DNA of 7,679 bases, taken from positions 1-7,679 of the forward strand of contig JAFSHJ010000266.1 in assembly GCA_017440425.1 (NCBI GenBank), written 5' to 3'. This stretch comes from Oscillospiraceae bacterium (GTDB taxonomy: Bacteria; Bacillota; Clostridia; Oscillospirales; Ruminococcaceae). The notes under the pieces were generated by a model. The model did not search any database. It was not told the DNA's origin and saw only the letters and a program-made list of their open reading frames with translations. Position 1 is the stretch's first letter; each line of letters begins with the position of its first letter. Made by a program: the position numbers and the translations under genes. Shown in pieces: positions 1 to 5,469 of this stretch.

Positions 1-255
1 ATCGGCACCAAGGACGTATACCTCTATGTTGGCGATACCGCTGTTGCTGTTGACCTTGATAAGGACGTAGCAGTTGTTGTTCCCGCCGGCGCTGCTCTCG
101 GTGAGTACTTCTTCACCGCTGAAGCTCCCGCTGCTGAAGAGGGCAAAGATAACGTTGGTACCGGTGCTTCCGATATTACAAGCGTTTGCGTAGCTCTCGC
201 AGTTGTATCCCTCGTAGCAGCCGGTGCTGTATGCGTAAAGAAAGTTTCCAAATAA
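1..255 (+). CDS. C-terminal end of a cell-surface protein with sortase-like tail (5' partial)
   Basis: The frame is open from base 1 to a TAA at 253-255, giving the last 84 residues of a longer protein whose start lies left of the window. The N-terminal part of the fragment is beta-rich and rich in Val, Ala and Asp. About 35 residues before the end comes an Asn-Val-Gly-Thr-Gly motif, then a hydrophobic stretch of roughly 20 residues (Val/Ala/Leu-rich), then a short basic tail KKVSK. This motif, hydrophobic span and positive tail order is that of LPXTG/NPXTG-type sorting signals, so the protein is probably exported and held in or near the envelope. The usual Pro of the motif is replaced by Val, so covalent anchoring by sortase is not certain; a plain C-terminal membrane anchor is the alternative. 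Nothing in the fragment identifies its binding or enzymatic role. A terminator follows 34 bases downstream. Confidence 0.8.
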   Translation: MGTKDVYLYVGDTAVAVDLDKDVAVVVPAGAALGEYFFTAEAPAAEEGKDNVGTGASDITSVCVALAVVSLVAAGAVCVKKVSK

Positions 256-288
256 TATAAGTTTGTGAACTATCGCATAATTGCATAA

Positions 289-321
289 AAAAAGACGGTC
301 AACTCTCCTGACCGTCTTTTT
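289..321 (+). terminator. Intrinsic terminator of the surface-protein gene
   Basis: The eight-pair core GACGGTCA (294-301) pairs with TGACCGTC (309-316), with a 7-base loop. It is extended by A-T pairs to 289 and 321 and followed by TTTTTGTTTTT. It lies 33 bases after the stop of the surface-protein gene. The A-run on the 5' side could also let it work on the minus strand as a backup for the converging operon. Confidence 0.9.
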
Positions 322-346
322 GTTTTTGTGGGATCGTCCGCAATAA

Positions 347-375
347 AAAAAGACCGCTGTGAAAGCGGTCTTTTT
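347..375 (-). terminator. Intrinsic terminator of the mutarotase/isomerase operon
   Basis: AGACCGCT (351-358) pairs perfectly with AGCGGTCT (364-371) around a 5-base loop. Read on the minus strand, the hairpin sits 16 bases past the isomerase stop codon and is followed by a run of seven T. T371-375 gives it a tail on the plus strand too, so it is probably bidirectional. Confidence 0.9.
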
Positions 376-391
376 AATGGGAAAAACCCGA

Positions 392-1432
392 TTAGATCTC
401 TTTGAGAACGTACTCGCGAAGGATCTTGTAGATGTGGGGAGGATTGCCATCGCGTTTCTGGAGCTCTTTGATCTCGTCGTGGGGGAGAGAAGCAGCCAGA
501 TTCATGATGTGGTTAGCCATGCGAACGAACTCGGTTGTAGCTTCAACGCCGTCCATACGTGCAGGCCAGTTATCCATGATGAACCAACCCTTGTTGGAGT
601 TGATATCCTGATCAACGTAACCGATCTGGAGGAGTTTCCAGAAGAACTCAAGTGCCTGCCAGAAGCTGACGGTACCGAAGATGAGGTCGTCGTCGAAACG
701 TCCCATGTTATCGTTGAGGTGGATCATGGAGAGGAGACCGTAAGAATCAGCAAGAGCAACGCTCTCTGCGGGGTTCTCGTTGCCGAACAGAGCGTGACCG
801 TAGTCAACGATCAGTTTGCAGTTGTCGTAACCGGTCATCTTGTTGACCTTTTCGCAAAGGAGGATAACCTTGCTTACGTCGGAAGCATACTGATGGGTGA
901 GGGGCTCGTAGTTTTTGTATTCGAGTGTGCAGTTAACGTTCTTGTTATGTGCACAGATCTCAGCGATGCACTCAGCCATGTATTCCCAATGGGTCTTGTA
1001 GTCATCCTGGAACGGATAGTTGTAGCCGTCGTGAGCCATCCAGAACATGATGTCAACACCTTCAGCAGCCTCTGTCCAGTCCATGTGAGCCTTACCGAGT
1101 TCAGTGATCTCGCGGCGGGTCTGGGGATCGCGAGCTGCGAAAGTACCATATTTCCAGTGAGCCTTGGTGTAGTTGTCGGGACCGCAGCTACCAACGCGGA
1201 AACCGTACTGTTTGAGAAGGTCTTTGTAGGCGATGGGGTCAACGGGATCGTCTCCCAGATACCAACCATAACCAATAGCGCTCATGCCGCCCATTTTTGC
1301 AAACATCTCGAGCTTTCCTTCGAAGTCGGGCATTTTAAGATCGCACTTATAGCCTTCATCGACGAAACGGTCGCACATGTTGGAGAATGTAGCGCCTGCG
1401 CACATCAATTTCATGTTGATTTTATCAGCCAT
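392..1432 (-). CDS. Sugar isomerase-like TIM barrel protein (L-rhamnose isomerase-like)
   Basis: A 346-residue cytoplasmic TIM barrel of the xylose isomerase-like superfamily. Candidate metal ligands lie in the expected order: Glu171 (TLEYKNYEP), Asp210 and His213 (VDYGHALF), His238 (MIHLNDN), the acidic triad Asp247-249 followed by a Gly-Thr (FDDDLIFGT), and Asp287 (FIMDNWP). The W-x-x-x-D-G-x-N-Y-P-x-Q stretch at 131-142 and the His...DDDL...G pattern resemble, from memory, the Pseudomonas/Bacillus halodurans type of L-rhamnose isomerase. That family is longer (about 420-430 residues), so substrate and reaction may differ. The start is fixed by AGGAG at 1442-1446, 9 bases upstream on the minus strand. 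It lies 21 bases downstream of the mutarotase-like gene in one operon, which supports a role on a rhamnose-like aldose. Inference: aldose-ketose isomerisation or epimerisation of a 6-deoxysugar. Confidence 0.85.
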   Translation of the reverse strand: MADKINMKLMCAGATFSNMCDRFVDEGYKCDLKMPDFEGKLEMFAKMGGMSAIGYGWYLGDDPVDPIAYKDLLKQYGFRVGSCGPDNYTKAHWKYGTFAARDPQTRREITELGKAHMDWTEAAEGVDIMFWMAHDGYNYPFQDDYKTHWEYMAECIAEICAHNKNVNCTLEYKNYEPLTHQYASDVSKVILLCEKVNKMTGYDNCKLIVDYGHALFGNENPAESVALADSYGLLSMIHLNDNMGRFDDDLIFGTVSFWQALEFFWKLLQIGYVDQDINSNKGWFIMDNWPARMDGVEATTEFVRMANHIMNLAASLPHDEIKELQKRDGNPPHIYKILREYVLKEI

Positions 1433-1453
1433 GTTATGTCTCTCCTTTTTAAA

Positions 1454-1765
1454 TTAATCAATATTAAACATCAGGTCCAACGGGGTGGCAGAGCCATCCT
1501 CATTGTAAACCAGTATGTCGCTCATATAGGCATCCCAGCGCTTTTTAACATCGCTGCTGCCAACCACTTCCTGAAGCTTCTGAAGATCGTCGCATTCATA
1601 AACTTCAATCAGCATATCTCCCACGTTCCAGATGTTGTAGTTATACAAACCGGCACGCTTAATCATCTCAACCATTTCGGGCCAGATCTCGTCGTGGCGG
1701 CGTTTATATTCCTTGCGCACCTCAGGGGAATCGTTGATCAGTCCAAACTTGTTACAGAATTTCAT
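1454..1765 (-). CDS. rhaM: L-rhamnose mutarotase-like protein
   Basis: A 103-residue protein, the normal size for the RhaM/RhaU family (L-rhamnose mutarotase, EC 5.1.3.32), which speeds interconversion of the alpha and beta anomers of L-rhamnose. The family hallmark is clear: Tyr20, then RRH with catalytic-type His24, then IWPE (27-30). Tyr and His are spaced as in E. coli RhaM Tyr18/His22. The central NYNIW and the later KRWDAYMSDI with its Trp also fit the dimeric alpha/beta-barrel fold. The start has a full AAAGGAGGT site (1775-1783), 9 bases upstream on the minus strand. It is the first gene of a two-gene operon with the isomerase-like gene. The exact sugar is not proven: related mutarotases may act on other deoxysugars or uronic sugars, so the symbol denotes family membership. 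Confidence 0.9.
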   Translation of the reverse strand: MKFCNKFGLINDSPEVRKEYKRRHDEIWPEMVEMIKRAGLYNYNIWNVGDMLIEVYECDDLQKLQEVVGSSDVKKRWDAYMSDILVYNEDGSATPLDLMFNID

Positions 1766-1810
1766 TCTGAATAGACCTCCTTTATCTGTAATAAGTTTCT
1801 AACTGATATA

Positions 1811-1839
1811 ATATTACCCTAAAAATATTTTTTTGTAAA
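1811..1839 (-). promoter_or_regulatory. Promoter of the mutarotase/isomerase operon
   Basis: On the minus strand TTTACA (1834-1839) is separated by exactly 17 bases from TAATAT (1811-1816), a good sigma-A type promoter. Transcription would begin near 1803, giving a leader of only about 40 bases before the mutarotase start. The spacer contains the AT-only palindrome AAAAATATTTTT (1821-1832), which may be bent DNA rather than a specific operator. Confidence 0.7.
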
Positions 1840-1869
1840 GAGGTTTAAGGGGAATTTTTAAATAATATT

Positions 1870-1887
1870 TTCAGCGAAATCGATGAA
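1870..1887. promoter_or_regulatory. Candidate operator, imperfect inverted repeat
   Basis: TTCAGCG-AAAT-CGATGAA is an inverted repeat of 7-base arms with one mismatch around a 4-base centre. It lies between the two divergent promoters, about 30 bases from the minus-strand -35 and about 40 from the plus-strand -35. That is a suitable place for a regulator acting on both operons. No regulator gene is in the window, so the assignment is inference from symmetry and position. Confidence 0.35.
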
Positions 1888-1928
1888 TAATTTGAATTTG
1901 AAAAATGAGAGTTTATCACCAAGAATGA

Positions 1929-1957
1929 TTGACATTGTCAGCTAAAAGGTGTAAAAT
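1929..1957 (+). promoter_or_regulatory. Promoter of the amidohydrolase operon
   Basis: A consensus TTGACA (1929-1934) is followed at 17 bases by TAAAAT (1952-1957). Transcription should start near 1964, leaving a leader of about 105 bases before the first amidohydrolase gene. The -35 box is part of a palindrome listed separately. Confidence 0.8.
1930..1940. promoter_or_regulatory. Palindrome overlapping the -35 box
   Basis: TGACA-T-TGTCA is a perfect inverted repeat (5-base arms, 1-base centre) covering most of the plus-strand -35 box. A protein bound here would block RNA polymerase, so this is a candidate repressor operator. The arms are short, so chance symmetry is possible. Confidence 0.35.
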
Positions 1958-1967
1958 AAATTAGAAT

Positions 1968-2019
1968 GGACAGGGTGCGGAATATGGCATTCTGTAACCC
2001 AAACCGCTTTGCGGTGTCC
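1968..2019 (+). ncRNA. Structured 5' leader, possible three-way-junction regulatory RNA
   Basis: By hand-folding, this part of the leader forms three helices with almost no unpaired bases at the junction. P1 is GGACA (1968-1972) with TGTCC (2015-2019). P2 is GGGTGCGGAAT (1973-1983) with ATTCTGTAACCC (1989-2000), 11 pairs including two G-U and one bulged A1996, with a 5-base loop. P3 is CCGC (2004-2007) with GCGG (2011-2014) around TTT. The only junction bases are AAA at 2001-2003. It starts a few bases after the predicted transcription start and ends about 34 bases before the ribosome binding site. I do not recognise it as a known riboswitch class, and there is no obvious terminator after it. 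It may be a sensor, or simply a 5'-end stabilising structure. Confidence 0.4.
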
Positions 2020-2068
2020 GGTATTTTAAAATTCATTTTACACACGATAAAAGGGAGGTAAATATCGT

Positions 2069-2851
2069 ATGAGCTTGAAAATTATTGATACCCATATGCA
2101 CATTGGCCCTGAGCCCGGACGTATGGTACCGGATCAGTCTGTAGAGAGTCTGGTTGCCAAAATGGACAGACTCGGCATTGAAAAAGGCATCAGCGCAAAC
2201 TGCCTCAGCCTCAGCAGTGCTGACAGATTTGAGGAAGGTATTGCAGACGATGCAAGAGTTTCCGCTCTCGCAGGAGGCAGAATCTACAGCTTCTTCGGTT
2301 ATCACCCCAACTATATTGAGGAATCCATTGCATGCATTCGTAACCACAAGGATGATCCCAGATGCGTAGCTATCAAGATCCATCCCAGTGGCGCATTTGT
2401 AAATGCTGACGATGAGAAATACCGTCCTTGCTGGGAGATCGCAAGAGAGCTTGGTCTTCCCATCATGTCCCACACATGGGATGTTTCTTCCTACAACCCC
2501 AAGCAGGTTTATGCGGTTGCAGGCAAGTTTGAGAAATACATCAGCGAATATCCCGACGTAACCTTCGTTTTCGGTCACTGCGGCGGCCGCTACAACGGCA
2601 TCAAGACAGCTATCGAACTCGGTAAGCGTTACGCTAACGCTAACTTCGATATCACCGGTGACATCTGGCTCAACGGCTTCATCGAGGCTCTTGTTGAGGG
2701 CGTAGGCGCCGACCGTATCGTATACGGAAGCGACCACACCATGATCGAGCAGCGCCCCATGCTCGGTGTTGTTTACGGCTCCAACATCCCCACAATCGAT
2801 AAGGAAAAAATCCTTTATCACACCGCTGAAAGAATCTACTTTAGTAAATAA
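2069..2851 (+). CDS. Amidohydrolase family protein (amidohydrolase_2/COG2159-like)
   Basis: A 260-residue cytoplasmic metal-dependent hydrolase-type TIM barrel. The canonical metal-site pattern is intact: D-T-H-M-H with His9 and His11 at strand 1, Lys103 in AIKIHP, His135 (MSHTWD), His170 (VFGHCGG), and Asp222 in YGSDH. Amidohydrolase_2 relatives include decarboxylases, lactonases such as fuconolactonase, and other C-O or C-N hydrolases, so the reaction cannot be named from sequence alone. The start is set by GGGAGG (2053-2058), 10 bases before ATG. It heads a two-gene operon with a metal-site-deficient paralogue 26 bases downstream, and is divergent from the mutarotase/isomerase operon. That context makes a sugar-derived substrate such as a sugar lactone plausible, but this is inference. 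Confidence 0.85.
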   Translation: MSLKIIDTHMHIGPEPGRMVPDQSVESLVAKMDRLGIEKGISANCLSLSSADRFEEGIADDARVSALAGGRIYSFFGYHPNYIEESIACIRNHKDDPRCVAIKIHPSGAFVNADDEKYRPCWEIARELGLPIMSHTWDVSSYNPKQVYAVAGKFEKYISEYPDVTFVFGHCGGRYNGIKTAIELGKRYANANFDITGDIWLNGFIEALVEGVGADRIVYGSDHTMIEQRPMLGVVYGSNIPTIDKEKILYHTAERIYFSK

Positions 2852-2877
2852 GAACGACCTGAAAGGAGGATAATACT

Positions 2878-3672
2878 ATGACTGTACAGGAACGCAGCGA
2901 CAACTTTAAACGCTGGATTCATGAATCTGATATTTTTGACGTTGATATTTGGTGGGATCCCAAATTTGACAAGGGCTTTGTCTGCTATGACGATTGGAAC
3001 AAGCAGATGGAAGACTATATGGCAATGGGTATCACCGGAGGTATCGTAACAACACGCGACTCTGTTGTCTATGATGCTTACGTTGGCAACGATATTACCG
3101 CAGAGCTCGTTAAGGACAGAGACGGCTTCTATGGCTGTATGGTAGTTGTTCCCGAAATGGGTTATTGCGAAGACAAGGGCGAAGCCTATGTTAAAGGTAT
3201 GATGGAGAAAAAGATTGTGGCAGCTCGCCTCTTCCCCAAAACCTACATCCATTCCATGCAGGAATATGCCATAGGCCCCATCCTCGATACTCTTGAGAAG
3301 CTTGGTGTTCCCCTTATGCTGTGGCACACAGAGGCTACATGGGATGATATGGGACGCATCTGCGAGAACCATCCCAACCTGAACGTTATCGTTGAAGGTC
3401 ACGACAGAAAGCTCCTCTATCACGCACGCGACTATTTCGGTCTTATGCGTAAATATAAGAACTTCTTTGTTGAGACTCACAACATCATCCTCTTCGATGA
3501 GTTCGAAGCTATCGACAAATATTGCGGTTGCGATCAGCTCCTCTATGGTTCTTACTTCCCCTATATGACCCCCAACTTCTCCCTCTATTCCATCCAGGAT
3601 GCACAGATCTCTGAGGAAAACCGTCAGAAGATCATCTCCGGCAACGCCAAGAGAATCTTTAACATTAAGTAA
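2878..3672 (+). CDS. Amidohydrolase-like protein lacking most metal ligands
   Basis: A 264-residue protein with the same TIM-barrel layout as its upstream neighbour. By position, the strand-1 HxH is D-V-D-I-W (21-25), so both histidines are gone. The Lys of strand 4 is Arg117 (AARLFP). The final catalytic Asp is Tyr226 (YGSYFP, where the neighbour has YGSDH). His150 (LWHTEATW) and His175 (VEGHDRK) remain. It has a very strong AAAGGAGG (2862-2869), 8 bases before ATG, and is clearly translated from the same operon. The frame is intact, so it is not a decayed gene. It may be a structural or regulatory partner of the intact enzyme, or an enzyme with a different, metal-independent or single-site chemistry. 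Its length is close to the partner's, consistent with a heteromeric complex. Confidence 0.8.
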   Translation: MTVQERSDNFKRWIHESDIFDVDIWWDPKFDKGFVCYDDWNKQMEDYMAMGITGGIVTTRDSVVYDAYVGNDITAELVKDRDGFYGCMVVVPEMGYCEDKGEAYVKGMMEKKIVAARLFPKTYIHSMQEYAIGPILDTLEKLGVPLMLWHTEATWDDMGRICENHPNLNVIVEGHDRKLLYHARDYFGLMRKYKNFFVETHNIILFDEFEAIDKYCGCDQLLYGSYFPYMTPNFSLYSIQDAQISEENRQKIISGNAKRIFNIK

Positions 3673-3693
3673 TTTTTGCTGTTAAAGCTTGTG

Positions 3694-3728
3694 ATGGACG
3701 CAATTTTCGGGCTGAAAATTGCGTCCAT
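3694..3728 (+). terminator. Long perfect hairpin after the amidohydrolase operon
   Basis: ATGGACGCAATTTTC (3694-3708) pairs perfectly with 3714-3728 over 15 base pairs around a 5-base GGGCT loop, 21 bases past the stop codon. There is no T-run on either side, so it is a poor classical intrinsic terminator. It may end transcription weakly, or protect the 3' end of the mRNA. Confidence 0.55.
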
Positions 3729-3804
3729 TCTAATGAAATTCCGCTTTTACGGCATAATATACAATTTGATTTAATATTTTTTTTGTTTTTTTCTAAAAAA
3801 ACAG

Positions 3805-3833
3805 TTGATATTTTCTTCAAAAAATGTTATGAT
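3805..3833 (+). promoter_or_regulatory. Promoter of rpsT
   Basis: TTGATA (3805-3810) lies 17 bases before TATGAT (3828-3833), so transcription should begin near 3840. Immediately upstream are long T- and A-tracts (about 3771-3801), including GTTTTTTT-CT-AAAAAAAC (3785-3802). They are well placed to act as an UP-element, as expected for a strongly expressed ribosomal protein gene. Confidence 0.75.
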
Positions 3834-3886
3834 AGATTGTACTGTCGGAGTATAATGTCTTATTGCTCAAAAAGGAGGTGTTTTGG

Positions 3887-4147
3887 ATGCCCAACATTAA
3901 ATCTGCAGAAAAGAGAGTTCTGGTCACAAAGGCTAAGGCCCTTAACAACAAAATGGTAAAGTCCAATCTCAAGACTTATATCAAAAAGGCTGAAGCTGCT
4001 ATTGAGGCTAATGACGCCAACAAGACCGACGCTGTAAGGCTTGCTATAAAGAAGATCGACCAGTGCTGCGCTAAGGGTATAATCGCTAAGAATACTGCTG
4101 CACGCAGAAAGTCCGCTCTTGCACTCAAGCTTAACAAGGTCGGCTGA
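3887..4147 (+). CDS. rpsT: 30S ribosomal protein S20
   Basis: An 86-residue, strongly basic, helix-rich protein with the S20 signature: start MPNIKSAEKRV, central NKMVKSNLKTYIKKAE, and C-terminal KGIIAKNTAARRKSALALKLN. S20 is a primary 16S rRNA-binding protein of the small subunit that helps early 30S assembly. A TTG in the same frame at 3863 would add eight residues, but the ATG at 3887 is preceded at 6 bases by AAAGGAGGTG (3871-3880) and gives the standard family N-terminus, so it is the true start. The gene has its own promoter and terminator. Any autoregulation by S20 on its leader cannot be judged from sequence. Confidence 0.97.
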   Translation: MPNIKSAEKRVLVTKAKALNNKMVKSNLKTYIKKAEAAIEANDANKTDAVRLAIKKIDQCCAKGIIAKNTAARRKSALALKLNKVG

Positions 4148-4186
4148 GTTTTCTAACCATGTTAAAACATGCTGAAAGCTAATAAT

Positions 4187-4231
4187 AAAGCGGCTTTTCG
4201 CACCCAACCGGGGGCAAATGGCTGCTTTTTT
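4187..4231 (+). terminator. Terminator between rpsT and yfbR
   Basis: AAAGCGGC (4187-4194) pairs with the GGCTGCTTT segment (4220-4228) with one G-U. An inner GC-rich pairing of CACCC with GGGGG is possible, and T-run 4225-4231 follows. The hairpin ends only 26 bases before the yfbR start codon. No strong promoter is visible between the two genes, so yfbR is probably transcribed by read-through. Confidence 0.8.
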
Positions 4232-4257
4232 ATTTTACAAAAAAGAGGCGCTGAATA

Positions 4258-4845
4258 ATGGAGAAGGGTGTTTTCTACGCATATCTCTCAAGAATGAACT
4301 ATATTGACCGTTGGGCGCTGATGCGCAACTCGGTTAAAGAAAACCTGTGTGAGCACACGCTGGAGACAGCGTATATTGCTCATGCTCTGGGTTTGATATC
4401 CAACAGACGCTGCGGCGGCAGCGTGGATATCGAAAGGCTGGTGCTTGCCGCAATGTATCACGATTGCAGCGAGATTTTGACAGGCGACCTGCCCACACCG
4501 GTGAAATACGACAATCCCACGCTGAAAAATGCATACAAAGAGCTGGAGACGATTGCGGAAAACAAACTCATCTCAATGCTGCCCGAGGATATCCGCGAGG
4601 ATTACCGTCCGCTTTTCGGTGAGCAGGAGGATGTGCAGATATCCAAGCTGCTCCACGCTGCAGATAAGATTTCTGCAGTGATAAAGTGCATCCGTGAGGA
4701 AAAGACGGGCAACAGCGAGTTTGCTCCCGCCAAAAAGACGCTGCTCAAAACCATTGCCGAGATGAATTCCCCCGAAGCAGACATTTTTGTGGAGGAGCTT
4801 CTCCCTGCATATGAGCTGTCTTTGGATGAGCTCTCTCAACCCTAA
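4258..4845 (+). CDS. yfbR: 5'-deoxynucleotidase, HD superfamily
   Basis: A 195-residue HD-domain phosphohydrolase that closely resembles E. coli YfbR (EC 3.1.3.89), which removes the phosphate from deoxyribonucleoside 5'-monophosphates with a divalent metal (nucleotide salvage, cytoplasm). Matching motifs include LSRMNYIDRW (Arg18, Trp19), EHTLE with His33, MYHDCSE with His68-Asp69 and Glu72, the GDLPTPVKY block with Asp77, and Asp136 in the HAADK helix. These are the metal-binding and catalytic positions known from E. coli YfbR. The C-terminal LSLDELSQ also matches. Length equals the family norm. The ribosome binding site (AGAGG, 4244-4248) is weaker than elsewhere in the window. It is first in a likely three-gene run, followed after 40 bases by an unrecognised gene. 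Confidence 0.95.
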   Translation: MEKGVFYAYLSRMNYIDRWALMRNSVKENLCEHTLETAYIAHALGLISNRRCGGSVDIERLVLAAMYHDCSEILTGDLPTPVKYDNPTLKNAYKELETIAENKLISMLPEDIREDYRPLFGEQEDVQISKLLHAADKISAVIKCIREEKTGNSEFAPAKKTLLKTIAEMNSPEADIFVEELLPAYELSLDELSQP

Positions 4846-4885
4846 AAATAAAATCTGCCGCACAACGGACAAACGGAGGTGTAGT

Positions 4886-5431
4886 ATGAGTTCGATGATC
4901 TATTTGGCAGCCGATGTGCCAATGGAAACGGTGAAAAATCCACACTATAAAATGTTTTCTGTCAACGAGGCGCTGGATTTCGGTATAACCGACATCCCCG
5001 AATTTATGCTGGAGCCGGATTTTGACAAGGACAAACCGAATGTGATATGCTGGTCCGACATTGAAATGGAGATCGACACGGAAAACGACTACGTCCGCAT
5101 TGACGATTTTGATGACGATTTGGCTATATTCCCATTTGATGAGGGTCTGTTTTGTCAGCTGTTCACCGAGAAAAAGTACCGTATGCAGCTGGAGTGGGGA
5201 AGATATTCCGAAGGTCGTGCAAAGCTTTTGATAGAATACATCAAGCGCTGTCTCGCCACCACCGACGAGGTGGAGATATGGCATCTCTGGCTGGGCGAAG
5301 AGAGCTATGTTCTGCCAAAAAAACAGCGGGTATCGGTCTTGGAGCTTGCACCTGAGCACATAGAACGGCTGGAAGAGTTTGCGGTGCACAACGAGCCCTG
5401 CAGACAGTATTGTCTGGTGGTAAAACGATAA
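4886..5431 (+). CDS. Acidic protein of unknown function
   Basis: A 181-residue protein I cannot name. The ATG at 4886 is preferred because GGAGG (4875-4879) lies 6 bases upstream; a second in-frame Met at residue 4 is too far from it, and an open frame reaching back to 4787 overlaps yfbR. The N-terminus (MIYLAADVP...) is the kind of opening I recall in small Firmicutes hypothetical proteins. The middle (residues 58-86) is strikingly rich in Asp and Glu. After it come a helix-like segment (GRYSEGRAKLLIEYIKRCL), a Trp-containing strand EIWHLWLGEE, and a last stretch with ERLEEF. No signal peptide, membrane span or catalytic motif is visible, so it is probably cytoplasmic. The coding strand is intact and its spacing after yfbR (40 bases) suggests co-transcription. 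Confidence 0.8.
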   Translation: MSSMIYLAADVPMETVKNPHYKMFSVNEALDFGITDIPEFMLEPDFDKDKPNVICWSDIEMEIDTENDYVRIDDFDDDLAIFPFDEGLFCQLFTEKKYRMQLEWGRYSEGRAKLLIEYIKRCLATTDEVEIWHLWLGEESYVLPKKQRVSVLELAPEHIERLEEFAVHNEPCRQYCLVVKR

Positions 5432-5469
5432 TTTTTGATATATAATAATTGAAAGTCAGCGGTGCAGAT

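Noticed and set aside
359..1774. Very long plus-strand open frame (471 codons) antisense to both mutarotase and isomerase
   Set aside because: It starts inside the terminator hairpin, has no ribosome binding site, and its product has no recognisable domain. It stays open only because the sense genes rarely use the codons that would be stops in that frame.
1821..1832. Palindrome AAAAATATTTTT in the minus-strand promoter spacer
   Set aside because: It is made only of A and T in an AT-rich gap, where such symmetry is expected by chance.
2033..2821. 262-codon minus-strand open frame opposite the first amidohydrolase
   Set aside because: It is a shadow of a gene with clear family motifs and has no promoter or ribosome binding site of its own.
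2836..3480. 214-codon minus-strand open frame opposite the second amidohydrolase
   Set aside because: It is antisense to a well-supported gene with a strong ribosome binding site; no domain seen.
4158..4171. Small palindrome CATGTT-AA-AACATG after rpsT
   Set aside because: Short, AT-rich and without a tail; the full terminator lies just beyond it, so this is probably chance.
4745..5389. 214-codon minus-strand open frame opposite the acidic unknown gene
   Set aside because: It overlaps the end of yfbR and the unknown gene on the other strand. The plus-strand reading has the good ribosome binding site and operon spacing.
5418..5446. Possible promoter before the Dabb gene (TATAAT at 5441-5446)
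   Set aside because: The hexamer 17 bases upstream is TGGTAA, too far from TTGACA, and no extended -10 is present, so it is not listed as a feature.
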